NCBI RefSeq assembly: GCF_900115245.1
Contig: NZ_FOVT01000028.1
Location: forward strand, 1-39,019
From: Mesorhizobium sp. NFR06
Lineage (GTDB): Bacteria > Pseudomonadota > Alphaproteobacteria > Rhizobiales > Rhizobiaceae
DNA length: 39,019 bases
Direction of reading: 5' to 3'
The translations under genes were made by a program, and so were the position numbers. The notes beneath the pieces are model-generated. The model had not been told where the DNA came from. It worked only from the letters and a program-made list of their open reading frames with translations, and ran no database searches. Below are positions 15,784 to 24,240 of this stretch, piece by piece (within the stretch, counting starts at the first letter, position 1; the number at the start of each line of letters is the position of its first letter).

Positions 15784-16704
15784 TTGCGAGACGAACTCGA
15801 CATCGGAGCCATCCGGGCGTTTATCTCGGTGGTGGACGCTGGCGATTTCACGACGGCTGGGCGAGCGCTGCGCATAACGCGATCGGCTGTGGGGAAGGCC
15901 GTTATCAGGCTGGAGGAGCGTCTTGGCGCAAGGTTGCTCAACCGGAGTACGCGCCGAGTTTCGCCCACTTCGGACGGCCTGCTTTTCTACGAACGCTGCG
16001 TTTCGCTGCTGGCAGATCTGGAAGAAGCAGAGGCGGCAGTCCGGCACCGTGAGCAAAAGCCCCGTGGCGCGATAAAACTGTCCGTTCCTGATGCCTATGG
16101 CCGGCTACGCATCTTGCCGGTTCTGCAGGAATACCTCCTCCAATGGCCAGAGATCAGGGCAGAGGTGACATTTTCCGATCGCATCAGTGACCTCGTTGGC
16201 GGCGGCTATGATCTCGCGGTTCGCATAGGGGGACTTGAATTCAGCACCGGCCTTGTGAGCCGCGTCATTGATCGGATCGACGGAGCCCTGTGCGCCGCGC
16301 CGTCCTACCTCTCCAAACGCGGCAAGCCAGACAACCCCGAAATGCTAAACGAACATGATCATCTGGCATTTGGCCGCGACGGGCACTTAATGGCCTGGTC
16401 GCTTCAGGCCGGTGATGAACTGGTGAAAGTTAGGCATGCGCAAGCGAGAATGGTCATGGATAGCGCCGATGGCCTGCGTGCCGCAGCGATTGCGGGACTC
16501 GGCATCGCCAGTCTGCCAAGCGCAATTGTGGCGGCCGATCTCGAAGCGGGAAGGTTGGTCCCCCTTCTGGCAGAGTATCAAGGTGAACCGCTACCGGTAT
16601 ACGCGCTCTATCCAGATCGTCGCCATATGCCCTCGAAGGTCCGAATGCTCATTGATCTGCTCGTTCAACGTCTGGCGCAAAGCGGGAGAACGACGGATTT
16701 GTGA
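15784..16704 (+). CDS. LysR family transcriptional regulator, divergent from the RidA-like gene
   Basis: A LysR-type regulator with an N-terminal winged helix-turn-helix (IGAIRAFISVVDAGDFTTAG, ALRITRSAVGKAVIRLEERL, ARLLNRSTRRVSPTSDG) and a periplasmic-binding-protein-like effector domain (AIKLSVPDAYGRLRILPVL, DLVGGGYDLAVRIG, GLRAAAIAGLGIASLPS). Family length is about 300. A TTG start at 15784 gives 306 residues with GAGG six bases upstream. An ATG at 15751 in the same frame would add 11 residues (MCVPTLWTRCL) that do not look like a LysR start. The 123-base divergent gap with the RidA-like gene should hold both promoters. The LysR probably controls that gene. The effector is unknown. Confidence 0.88.
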   Translation: MRDELDIGAIRAFISVVDAGDFTTAGRALRITRSAVGKAVIRLEERLGARLLNRSTRRVSPTSDGLLFYERCVSLLADLEEAEAAVRHREQKPRGAIKLSVPDAYGRLRILPVLQEYLLQWPEIRAEVTFSDRISDLVGGGYDLAVRIGGLEFSTGLVSRVIDRIDGALCAAPSYLSKRGKPDNPEMLNEHDHLAFGRDGHLMAWSLQAGDELVKVRHAQARMVMDSADGLRAAAIAGLGIASLPSAIVAADLEAGRLVPLLAEYQGEPLPVYALYPDRRHMPSKVRMLIDLLVQRLAQSGRTTDL

Positions 16705-16841
16705 GAGCCCTCGGCGCACCTACGCTTTCTCAACAGGGCTGACCGCTTTTTGGCCATTTGGCCGGGCTCGTTGAACGACCAAATTGGGGTCGTATGGAGA
16801 ACGGCAGCTTATCTCAGATGCCTGGCGAGACCCGACAGTCC

Positions 16842-17100
16842 GGTACGGCCCCGAGGCCGACGTCAGACGGTTCTACAATTGGCTATCGACTGGGGTTCTT
16901 GGAAGCTTTTCGAACTTTCTGGGTCGAGCCTCAGCCCCAATTGCGGTTGCTTATGGACAAAGTGGGACATTAGATTGGGTTTTTGGATAGCTTCGAAGGC
17001 ATCGACTTCTGTCACGTGCGCCAGATAGCGCGTCAGCATGAACTTCTAAGCGTGCTACTTTTGAACGGCAGCTTTGCGCCTCATATCTGTCGTTCAAACC
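16842..17100 (+). repeat. Dispersed repeat, copy B (longest copy)
   Basis: Bases 16885-16926 (from ATCGACTGGGG to CTGGGTCG) are identical over 42 bases to 31568-31609. To the left, GGCCCCGAGG and ACGGTTCTACAAT match copy D. To the right, homology to copy C resumes (AACGGCAGCTTTGCGCC near 17065) after about 50 extra bases. The reading frame FRTFWVEPQPQLRLLMDKVG is kept and ends at a stop at 16973. The repeat fills much of the 620-base gap between two LysR genes. No gene is visible in the rest. Confidence 0.8.
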
Positions 17101-17325
17101 CGCTTGTGCAACACCTAAAAGCAGACCTATTTTCAGATCGCTGCTTGCCCTGGCGAGGGCTCTTTGCTCAACGGCCACCTCAATAATCCTCTGGTGTGAT
17201 GATTGATTGCGATCAGGGCCGGTCCAGTGACATCGATTATCGCTGGGGCGAAGCTATCTTCACCGTTATACCCACTTGCTGGACGCGTGGTGCAGAGCCG
17301 CGGTGTCTAAGGACGAGGTGCCGCT

Positions 17326-18291
17326 ATGAACTTTGTCGACATGGACCTCAACTTGCTGCGCGTTTTCGATGTGATGATGCGTGAAAGAAGCGTCACGCGC
17401 GCGGCTACCGAATTGGGCAGAACACAATCTGCTGTAAGCCACTCCTTGGCGAAGCTTCGGTTCCTATTGCGGGATGAATTGTTCACCAGAGATGGGGGCG
17501 AGATGCGGCCGACGCCTCGGGCACTGGAACTGCTGTCTGACATTTCTGCTGCGCTGGCAACAATTCGGGCCTCGATCGACCGGCATCAGGTGTTCAATCC
17601 GGCAACGACTCGACGCAACTTTCGCGTTGGACTTACCGACTATCATGCCATGATATTTATTCCGGGGCTCATTCGAGAGTTTTCGAGGCTAGCCCCTAAC
17701 GCGACACTGAACGTCATTCCCGCGAACGGACCCGACATCGGCTCCTCCGTCTATCTAAGACAAGTCGACTGTGCGTTGACGGGAGCGGCAATACGCGACG
17801 ATCCGAATCTCTTGAAAGTGGAGCTCGGGCAAGATCGGCTATTTTGCGCGGTGTGGAGTGGAAGCAAGATCGCCAGGAGCGGTATGACGCTGGAAGCTTA
17901 CTTGGCCAGTTCCCACCTGCAGATTTCCGCGGATGGTCAAGCAGAAGGGCTGGCGGATGCCGCCCTGAAGCAGCACGGTCTACGGCGCAATGTTGTTGCT
18001 ACCATATCGAACTATCTGGTGCTTCCCTGGGCACTGCGCGGCACCGAACTGATCACCCATTGTGGGGACGCCATTCTGCAGATGCTGGATGAGAGAAGCG
18101 AGGTGAGCTTGAGAGCGCCACCGCTTCCTATTTCGGATGTTAGCGCGTGGCTCATCGTCCACCGTCAGATGGCGAACGACCCCGGGACCAAGTGGCTCCG
18201 GGAGGTGATCGTGGGCATTCATAAGGACTCCCAGACTAAGCGCCGAAGCTCAATCGTCGACATCGGGGATGCGGGGCCACCGAAACAATAA
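17326..18291 (+). CDS. LysR family regulator of the NodD/NahR-like group
   Basis: A 321-residue LysR-type regulator. The N-terminus MNFVDMDLNLLRVFDVMMRE, then RSVTRAATELGRTQSAVSHS and LAKLRFLLRDELFTRDGGEM is typical of the group whose effector domain resembles NodD, SyrM and NahR. RRNFRVGLTDYHAMIFIPGL followed by ATLNVIPANG supports that. Regulators of this group respond to flavonoids or aromatic compounds in the best-known cases, but many members control transporters. It stands directly upstream of, and in line with, the aapJQMP-like operon and the C-S lyase gene, with a 147-base gap holding a hairpin-like inverted repeat, and is therefore the likely regulator of that module. I saw no nod-box-like sequence. 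Effector unknown. Confidence 0.87.
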   Translation: MNFVDMDLNLLRVFDVMMRERSVTRAATELGRTQSAVSHSLAKLRFLLRDELFTRDGGEMRPTPRALELLSDISAALATIRASIDRHQVFNPATTRRNFRVGLTDYHAMIFIPGLIREFSRLAPNATLNVIPANGPDIGSSVYLRQVDCALTGAAIRDDPNLLKVELGQDRLFCAVWSGSKIARSGMTLEAYLASSHLQISADGQAEGLADAALKQHGLRRNVVATISNYLVLPWALRGTELITHCGDAILQMLDERSEVSLRAPPLPISDVSAWLIVHRQMANDPGTKWLREVIVGIHKDSQTKRRSSIVDIGDAGPPKQ

Positions 18292-18343
18292 CACCTCGGC
18301 CAACCGCTGCCTTTGACGAAGCCCCTGTCTTGCGCGTCGATTA

Positions 18344-18362
18344 TGAAAATGGCTCATTTTCA
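18344..18362. promoter_or_regulatory. Inverted repeat before the amino-acid ABC operon
   Basis: TGAAAATG (18344-18351) and CATTTTCA (18355-18362) form a perfect 8-bp inverted repeat with a 3-base centre, 76 bases before the ATG at 18439 and just downstream of the LysR gene. AT-rich dyads of this size are usual LysR-type sites, so it is a candidate operator. There is no T-run, so it is not a convincing terminator of the LysR gene. Confidence 0.45.
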
Positions 18363-18438
18363 GAATGAGGATAATCAATTTGACGAATAGTTGACGTTAC
18401 GGGCAGATTGGACCCAACAAAAACAGGGGAATACCGAA

Positions 18439-19452
18439 ATGAGATCAATGCTTAAGGGTTTGATTGCCGTAGCCATGGCGTGCACCGCCTCAGCGGCGTG
18501 GTCCGCAACCCTCGACAATGTCAAGAAGAATGGGGTGCTCACCTGCGGCACAAATTCGGCAACCGCGGGCTTCAGCCTTCCGGACAATGAAGGCAAGTGG
18601 ACTGGATTTGTCGTCGACTATTGTCGCGCTGTGGCTGCCGCGGTGCTTGGCGACGCGCAAAAGGTAAAGTTCATCCCATTGACGCCAAAAGATCGCTTCA
18701 CCGCCCTGCAGTCGGGAGAGATCGACATTCTCGCGCACAACGCAACCTGGACATCCTCTCGCGATATGTCGCTCGGCATTCTGTTCGCCGGCACGTATTT
18801 CTATGACGGCCAGGGATTTATGGTCCGCAAGGCGGACAAAATCACATCAGCCAAGGGGCTGGACGGCGCATCGATCTGCGTAACCCAAGGCACCACAACC
18901 GAATTGAACCTTGCCGACTACTTCCGTTCGCAATCGATCAAGTACACCACCGTTGGTTTTGCCGACGAGGAAGCCGTCGTGAAGGCTTACGAGGAGGGGC
19001 GTTGCGATGTCTTGTCGGCAGACACCTCCACCTTGAACGCATCGCGGCTTCGTATGGCCAAGCCGGATGACAGCATCGTGCTTCCCGAGTTGATCTCCAA
19101 GGAGCCGCTTGGCCCGGCTGTCCGGCAAGGTGACGACCAGTGGTTCAACGTGGCGAAGTGGACGCTTTATGTCATGGTGGCAGCAGAAGAATTTGGGGTC
19201 ACCTCGAAAAACGTCGATGCAATGAAATCGTCGGACAATCCCAACATCCGCCGTCTACTCGGCGTGGAGGGCAGCATAGGCAAGGATATCGGCCTCGGCG
19301 ACACTTGGCCGGTTGAGGTGATCAAACAGGTCGGCAACTATGGTGAAGTCTTCGACCGGAATGTCGGCAAGGACTCGCCCCTGAAGATGGAACGTGGTCT
19401 CAACGCGCTCTGGAACAAGGGCGGCATTCAGTACGCTCCGCCCATTCGCTAG
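18439..19452 (+). CDS. aapJ: Amino-acid ABC transporter substrate-binding protein (AapJ-like)
   Basis: A 337-residue periplasmic binding protein of the general L-amino-acid transporter type. The signal peptide is MRSMLKGLIAVAMACTASAA, cleaved near WSATLDN. Mature-protein landmarks are VKKNGVLTCGTNSATAGFSL, GFVVDYCRAVAAAVLGD, FTALQSGEIDILAHNATWTS, TYFYDGQGFMV and ISKEPLGPAVRQGDDQWFN, all standard for AapJ/BztA. ATG 18439 is preferred because AGGGGA lies eight bases upstream. It is the first gene of a four-gene transporter operon followed by a C-S lyase. That neighbour suggests a sulfur amino acid such as cystathionine or a cysteine conjugate as ligand, although the AapJ family is broad in specificity. 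Confidence 0.92.
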   Translation: MRSMLKGLIAVAMACTASAAWSATLDNVKKNGVLTCGTNSATAGFSLPDNEGKWTGFVVDYCRAVAAAVLGDAQKVKFIPLTPKDRFTALQSGEIDILAHNATWTSSRDMSLGILFAGTYFYDGQGFMVRKADKITSAKGLDGASICVTQGTTTELNLADYFRSQSIKYTTVGFADEEAVVKAYEEGRCDVLSADTSTLNASRLRMAKPDDSIVLPELISKEPLGPAVRQGDDQWFNVAKWTLYVMVAAEEFGVTSKNVDAMKSSDNPNIRRLLGVEGSIGKDIGLGDTWPVEVIKQVGNYGEVFDRNVGKDSPLKMERGLNALWNKGGIQYAPPIR

Positions 19453-19522
19453 ACATGACATCATTGCCGGGCGCTGGCGCATATTCGCCAGCGCCGTTGT
19501 GCTCAGCCCCACAGGACCGGCC

Positions 19523-20710
19523 ATGTCCGATTTTTCGCTTTCCGTGCAGCCGCGCAGAAGCCTCTCTTTGCACAGTACGAAAGTGCGAGGCATCTTCTAC
19601 CAAGTCTTGCTCGCCGGCAGTCTCTCGGCCTTGGCACTCGGTATCGGCATTCAGACCGTATCGAATATGCGGGCACGGGGGATCCCGCTGTCATTCGGCT
19701 TTTGGAATGAGTCTGCCGGCTTCGATATCAACCAGACCCTGATACCCTACGACACGCTTTCTACCTACGGCCAGGCGTTCTGGGTGGGCGTGGTCAACAC
19801 GCTCTTCGTCAGCTTGCTCGCAATCCTCTTGGCAACGTTGCTCGGCTTCGTGGTTGGAATTGCCCGCCTGTCGCAGAACTGGATCGTTGCGAAGGTCGCG
19901 ACTTCCTATGTTGAGATCATACGCAACATCCCGTTACTGCTGCAGTTGCTTTTCTGGTACAACGCCGTCCTCAAACCGCTCCCCGCGCCGAAGTGGTCGA
20001 TCGAAATTCCCGGCGGCATCTACCTCAACAATCGCGGCCTTATATTTCCAGAGGTCCAGCTGCATCCGGGAGCTGGGCTGGTGGCTCTGTCGTCCGCGGC
20101 GGCCGTTATCTGCTGTATCGCCTTCTGGTTCTACGCCAGGCGTGTCCAGAGACGAACCGGCAGACAGCTGCCGGTGCTTTCGGTCAGCCTGGCGGCATTG
20201 ATAGTCTTTCCGCTGCTCATGTTCCTGGCGGCCGGCGAACCGGTATCGTTCATAAGGCCGCAACTGCACGGGTTCAATTTTCAAGGCGGGCACCAGCTCT
20301 ATCCGGAGTTCGCCGCTCTCCTGATCGGTCTGTCGGTCTACACCGGATCCTACATCGCCGAGATCGTCCGAGGTGGAATCCAGGCGGTGCCGAAGGGCCA
20401 GACCGAGGCTGCCTGCGCGCTCGGGCTCTCACCGGGCAAGACACTTCGCCTGGTCGTTGTTCCACAGGCGCTGTGCATCATCATACCGCCTCTGACAAGT
20501 CAGTACCTCAACCTGACCAAGAACTCATCGCTCGCCGTCTTCATCGGCTACCCCGATCTCGTTCAGATCTTTGCGGGGACGGTGCTCAACCAGACGGGAG
20601 CGGCCGTCCAGGTGATGGCGATCACCCTGGCGGTCTATCTCGCCATCTCCATCGTCACCTCGTTAGCCATGAACGCCTTCAACCGGCATTTTGCGATTGT
20701 CGAGAGGTGA
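19523..20710 (+). CDS. aapQ: Amino-acid ABC transporter permease (AapQ-like)
   Basis: A 395-residue inner-membrane permease, the longer AapQ/BztB type with a large region between the first membrane segments. Landmarks are IFYQVLLAGSLSALALGIGI (first membrane helix), TYGQAFWVGVVNTLFVSLLA, SYVEIIRNIPLLLQLLFWYN, and the coupling loop YIAEIVRGGIQAVPKGQTEA followed by ALGLSPGKTLRLVVVPQAL, which contacts the ATPase. ATG 19523 has AGGA seven bases upstream; the frame is open to 19394, overlapping the binding-protein gene. It sits 70 bases after aapJ and 3 bases before aapM, so it is co-translated with its partner. Confidence 0.92.
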   Translation: MSDFSLSVQPRRSLSLHSTKVRGIFYQVLLAGSLSALALGIGIQTVSNMRARGIPLSFGFWNESAGFDINQTLIPYDTLSTYGQAFWVGVVNTLFVSLLAILLATLLGFVVGIARLSQNWIVAKVATSYVEIIRNIPLLLQLLFWYNAVLKPLPAPKWSIEIPGGIYLNNRGLIFPEVQLHPGAGLVALSSAAAVICCIAFWFYARRVQRRTGRQLPVLSVSLAALIVFPLLMFLAAGEPVSFIRPQLHGFNFQGGHQLYPEFAALLIGLSVYTGSYIAEIVRGGIQAVPKGQTEAACALGLSPGKTLRLVVVPQALCIIIPPLTSQYLNLTKNSSLAVFIGYPDLVQIFAGTVLNQTGAAVQVMAITLAVYLAISIVTSLAMNAFNRHFAIVER

Positions 20711-20713
20711 GGC

Positions 20714-21853
20714 ATGACCGACCAGTCCTTGCATCCGCCAATCGTCAACCTCGCGCTGATGCCGGCGATGGCGCCGCCTGCAGATGTCCGGCCGGGTCCG
20801 GTGACCTGGATCAAAAGGAACCTGTTCTCAACGCCCTTCTCGGCTGCGCTGACAATATGTTTTGTGCTCCTTGCGGTGTGGCTGCTGCATCAGTTTCTGA
20901 GCTTCGCCATCCTCAAAGCGGTCTGGAGCGGCGGCCGGGAGGCCTGCAGTGCAAACCCCGAAGGCGCCTGCTGGCCCTTCATCGCAGAGAAATTCGATTA
21001 TCTGCGATACGGCGCGTACCCCATTTCCGAGCGGTGGCGCGTGGATCTCACGCAGGCGATCGGGACCATCCTGATCGTTTGGCTCCTGTGGACGAAGGCT
21101 CCGCGGCGCAAGCTGGCGGCAATGCTGTTCTTCGTTTTCTACCCCATTGCCGCCTTCGTTCTCTTGCGTGGCGTCGCTCTGCTCCATTTGCCCGTGATTG
21201 ATACCACGCTCTGGGGCGGTCTCTTGATCACGCTGCTCATGTCGATCGTGGGCATCGTTTTCTCGCTTCCGCTCGGGGTCATTCTGGCGCTCGGACGCAG
21301 GTCGGACCTTCCGATGGTCAAGGCGGTTTGCGTCACGTTCATCGAGGTCGTTCGGGGAGTCCCGTTTATCACGGTGTTGTTCATGGCGAATTTCATGATG
21401 CCGCTTTTCGTGCCGGACTACCTTACGCCGGATCGCCTCCTGCGCCCCCTCATCGCCATAGCCTTGTTCTCCTCCGCCTATATGGCTGAAGTTGTGCGGG
21501 CCGGCCTTCAGGCGATCCCGAAAGGTCAATACGAAGCGGCGAAGGCGCTCGGCATCAGCTACTTCGACATGATGCGCTTGATAGTGCTGCCGCAGGCGTT
21601 GACGATCGTCATCCCGAGCATCGTCTCCACATTCATCGGCCTGTTCAAAGACACCACGCTGGTAGCCATCGTCGGCATCGCAGACTTCCTGAAGGCCATC
21701 GAAACGGCGCGGGTCGATCCGAGTTGGGCAGGCCCTACGATCTCCTCAACCGGGTACCTTTTTGCGGGGCTTGTCTATTGGGGCTTCTGCTTCGGCATGT
21801 CCCGCTACTCGCAATCGATGGAGCGCCAGCTGGTGCGCGGCCACAAATCCTAA
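20714..21853 (+). CDS. aapM: Amino-acid ABC transporter permease (AapM-like)
   Basis: The second permease subunit, 379 residues, close to the usual AapM/BztC length. A hydrophobic segment follows the basic WIKRNLFSTPFSA start. The central domain has LLITLLMSIVGIVFSLPLGV, EVVRGVPFITVLFMANFMMP and the ATPase-coupling loop YMAEVVRAGLQAIPKGQYEA followed by ALGISYFDMMRLIVLPQAL. SIVSTFIGLFKDTTLVAIVG closes the domain. A loop of about 25 residues with two cysteines and basic and acidic residues (SGGREACSANPEGACWPFI) lies after the first helix. Start and upstream stop are separated by three bases, and the ATPase gene follows after 13. Confidence 0.92.
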   Translation: MTDQSLHPPIVNLALMPAMAPPADVRPGPVTWIKRNLFSTPFSAALTICFVLLAVWLLHQFLSFAILKAVWSGGREACSANPEGACWPFIAEKFDYLRYGAYPISERWRVDLTQAIGTILIVWLLWTKAPRRKLAAMLFFVFYPIAAFVLLRGVALLHLPVIDTTLWGGLLITLLMSIVGIVFSLPLGVILALGRRSDLPMVKAVCVTFIEVVRGVPFITVLFMANFMMPLFVPDYLTPDRLLRPLIAIALFSSAYMAEVVRAGLQAIPKGQYEAAKALGISYFDMMRLIVLPQALTIVIPSIVSTFIGLFKDTTLVAIVGIADFLKAIETARVDPSWAGPTISSTGYLFAGLVYWGFCFGMSRYSQSMERQLVRGHKS

Positions 21854-21866
21854 GGAAGCGACGACG

Positions 21867-22646
21867 ATGCCTCAAGCAGTGTGCACTCCGAGAAGGGAAG
21901 CGCCCGGCGAGTCCGCCGTCGCCGTCGAGCTGCGCGACGTCAATAAATGGTTCGGCTCCTTTCATGCGCTCAAGAACATCAACCTCTCGGTGCCTCGCGG
22001 TCAGCGTGTCGTGATCTGTGGGCCGTCCGGGTCGGGCAAATCGACGATGATCCGATGCATCAACCATCTCGAAGACCATCAATCAGGCGAGATCATCGTC
22101 AACGGCAAGCCGGTGGCGCAGGATCTCCGCAAGATCGACGAAGTCCGCAGCAACGTGGGTATGGTGTTCCAGCACTTCAATCTGTTTCCCCATCTGACGG
22201 TGCTCGAGAATTGCATGCTCGCCCCGGTGTGGGTGAGAAAGATGCCGCGGATGGCGGCAGAAGAATTGGCGCGCCATTATCTCGATCGCGTCAGGATCGC
22301 GGAGAAGGCAGCCAGCTATCCGGGACAGTTGTCGGGTGGCCAGCAGCAACGCGCTGCCATTGCCCGAGCTCTCTGCATGAACCCAAAAATCATGCTCTTC
22401 GACGAGCCGACCTCCGCCCTCGATCCGGAGATGGTGAAGGAGGTCCTCGATACGATGGTGTCGCTCGCCGGCGAGGGTATGACGATGCTTTGCGTCACGC
22501 ACGAGATGGGTTTCGCACGCGAGGTGGCCGATCGAGTGGTGTTCATGGACCGCGGGGAGATCGTTGAGGCGAACACACCTCACGAATTCTTCGCCAATTC
22601 CCGATCGGAGCGAGCACGCCAGTTCCTGGCGCAGATACTCACCTAA
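21867..22646 (+). CDS. aapP: Amino-acid ABC transporter ATP-binding protein (AapP-like)
   Basis: The 259-residue ATPase that powers the preceding permeases. Every nucleotide-binding motif is visible: Walker A GPSGSGKST at residues 52-60, Q-loop in GMVFQHFNLFPHLTVLEN, signature LSGGQQQRAAIARAL, Walker B IMLFDEPTSALD, and the switch His in CVTHEMGFAREVADR. It belongs to the polar-amino-acid (GlnQ/AapP/HisP) group. ATG 21867 is chosen because AAGGAAG stands eight bases upstream; the frame is open to 21762, inside aapM. It completes an intact J-Q-M-P set, so this transporter is probably functional. Confidence 0.93.
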   Translation: MPQAVCTPRREAPGESAVAVELRDVNKWFGSFHALKNINLSVPRGQRVVICGPSGSGKSTMIRCINHLEDHQSGEIIVNGKPVAQDLRKIDEVRSNVGMVFQHFNLFPHLTVLENCMLAPVWVRKMPRMAAEELARHYLDRVRIAEKAASYPGQLSGGQQQRAAIARALCMNPKIMLFDEPTSALDPEMVKEVLDTMVSLAGEGMTMLCVTHEMGFAREVADRVVFMDRGEIVEANTPHEFFANSRSERARQFLAQILT

Positions 22647-22699
22647 GGACGCCGCAGGCAAGGCGGCAAAAGCGGCAAGGATTTTTGTGGGCATTAAAA

Positions 22700-23932
22700 A
22701 TGACATGTGCGGACACGTCTAATCCATCGATCGCGGCTGCAAGCCTTGCGGGAGTAGATTTCGACCAAATCCACGACCGCCAGCAGTTCGGATCGGTCAA
22801 GTGGGCTAATCAGTGGGATGAGTTCTCGCCGCGGGTCGAGGGCCAAGGCCTGCTCTCGCTTTGGACGGCGGATATGGATTTCCGTGCTCCGGAAACTGTC
22901 GTCACGCGGCTACGCGAAGCGGCAGACCATGGCATTTACGGCTACACCCGCCGCGATCCGCGCCACTACGAAATCGTGCAATCGTGGTTCGCACGACGCC
23001 ACAACTGGTCGCCGGACCTGGAATCGCTGCTTCCCGCGCCGGCGATTATGCCGTCGGTGGCGACGGTGTTGCGAACCTTCACGAAGCCGGGCGACGGCGT
23101 CATTGTACAGGCGCCTGTGTATTCGCCCTATTTCGAAGTGGTTCAGGGGAACGGACGGCTTCTGCTTACGAACCGGCTGAAGCTGAAGGACAATAAATAC
23201 GAACTCGATCTCGACCACTTCGAGACACTGGCGGCAAGCGGCGCCAAGGTGTTCCTGCTTTGCAATCCGCACAATCCTGCGGGAAAGGCCTGGCGGCTCG
23301 ATGAACTGACGGCGCTGAACGCAATTTGCGAGCGCTATGGGGTTTTGGTCATTTCCGACGACATCCACTGCGACATAAGATTGTCCGATCGGCCTCACAT
23401 CGTCTTCTCCTCCATCTCGGAGGATGCTGCAGAGAAGTCGTTCATCTGCACGGCGCCGACGAAAACCTTCAACCTAGCCGGGATTCCCTCGGCGACCATT
23501 TCGGTGGCGAGCAAGAAGCGTCGCGACAAGCTTCTTGCCGCGATGCAGGCCTCATTCATGGTGAACGCAAACTTTTTCGGTCGCCTCGCCTTGGAGGTGG
23601 CTTACAGTACCGGTGCGCCATGGCTCGACCAACTGACGCGCTACATCGGCGGCAACATGGACCTGGTCTGCGAATTCGCCCGCGAACATCTTTCAGGCAT
23701 AACGCCGATGAGGCCCGACGCATCGTTTCTAGTTTGGTTGGATGCGCGCACACTCGATGGCCGGGTGGAAGGAGTTCAGAAGTTCTTTGTCAATCGCGCC
23801 GGGGTCAATCTGTACGATGGCCGCGTATATGGGCCAGGCGGCGAAGGGTTCATCCGCCTCAATGTCGGCTGTCCGCGTCCTCTATTGCGGCGAGCGCTGG
23901 AGCGCATGGCAAACGCGCTGCACTCGTCATGA
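22700..23932 (+). CDS. MalY/PatB-type PLP C-S lyase
   Basis: A pyridoxal-phosphate enzyme of aminotransferase fold type I, in the MalY/PatB group, which cleaves cystathionine and other cysteine S-conjugates to pyruvate, ammonia and a thiol. Typical stretches are LSLWTADMDFRAPETVV, IYGYTRRDPRHYEIVQSWFA, VFLLCNPHNPAGKAWRLDEL, VISDDIHCDIRLSDRPHIVF, and the PLP-lysine motif APTKTFNLAG (Lys255). From ATG 22700 it has 410 residues, slightly above the usual 390. A TTG at 22685, with AAGG four bases before it, is an alternative start. It follows the Aap-like ATPase gene by 53 bases on the same strand and is likely its co-transcribed catabolic partner. Substrate not determined; some relatives act as ordinary aminotransferases. 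Confidence 0.85.
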   Translation: MTCADTSNPSIAAASLAGVDFDQIHDRQQFGSVKWANQWDEFSPRVEGQGLLSLWTADMDFRAPETVVTRLREAADHGIYGYTRRDPRHYEIVQSWFARRHNWSPDLESLLPAPAIMPSVATVLRTFTKPGDGVIVQAPVYSPYFEVVQGNGRLLLTNRLKLKDNKYELDLDHFETLAASGAKVFLLCNPHNPAGKAWRLDELTALNAICERYGVLVISDDIHCDIRLSDRPHIVFSSISEDAAEKSFICTAPTKTFNLAGIPSATISVASKKRRDKLLAAMQASFMVNANFFGRLALEVAYSTGAPWLDQLTRYIGGNMDLVCEFAREHLSGITPMRPDASFLVWLDARTLDGRVEGVQKFFVNRAGVNLYDGRVYGPGGEGFIRLNVGCPRPLLRRALERMANALHSS

Positions 23933-24019
23933 CAAGAGGCTTAACCCCGAGTCGGCCATAGCTCACGTGCTGTTGGAAGTCCTGGGTCGCTCCCCTCCAG
24001 ATCATGTCGAGTTATTGTC

Positions 24020-24175
24020 ATTTGGCGATGTCGCCCCGCCAAAAGCGGACAATCTGGAAACGGCCCCAAGGCGGTCGCTGAACGGTTCTACAATGAGGGA
24101 TCGACTGGGGTTCCATTTCGAACTTTTTGTCTGTCCGCTCCAACCGATTTGCGCGCGCTTGTGGAGAGAAGTTGA
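24020..24175 (+). repeat. Dispersed repeat, copy D (degenerate)
   Basis: ACGGTTCTACAATGAGGGAT followed by CGACTGGGGTTC is close to copy B. The part after it (CATTTCGAACTTTTTGTCTG) is a diverged version of the repeat core and lacks the nine bases TTGGAAGCT. The left segment (GCGATGTCGCC to GGCCCCAAGG) is shared with copy E. The repeat occupies most of the 308-base gap between the C-S lyase gene and the polyamine-type ABC operon, exactly where base composition changes. No gene is visible in this gap. Confidence 0.65.
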
Positions 24176-24240
24176 GAGCATCCTTCTTGCGACAGCTTTG
24201 GCTGATGTATTCACTCTCGGCCAACGATAGCGAATCCCGT

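Noticed and set aside
17101..17325. Possible nod box in front of the NodD-like LysR gene
   Set aside because: The characteristic long conserved nod-box pattern of repeated ATC/GAT segments is not present; only scattered ATCGAT-like words occur.
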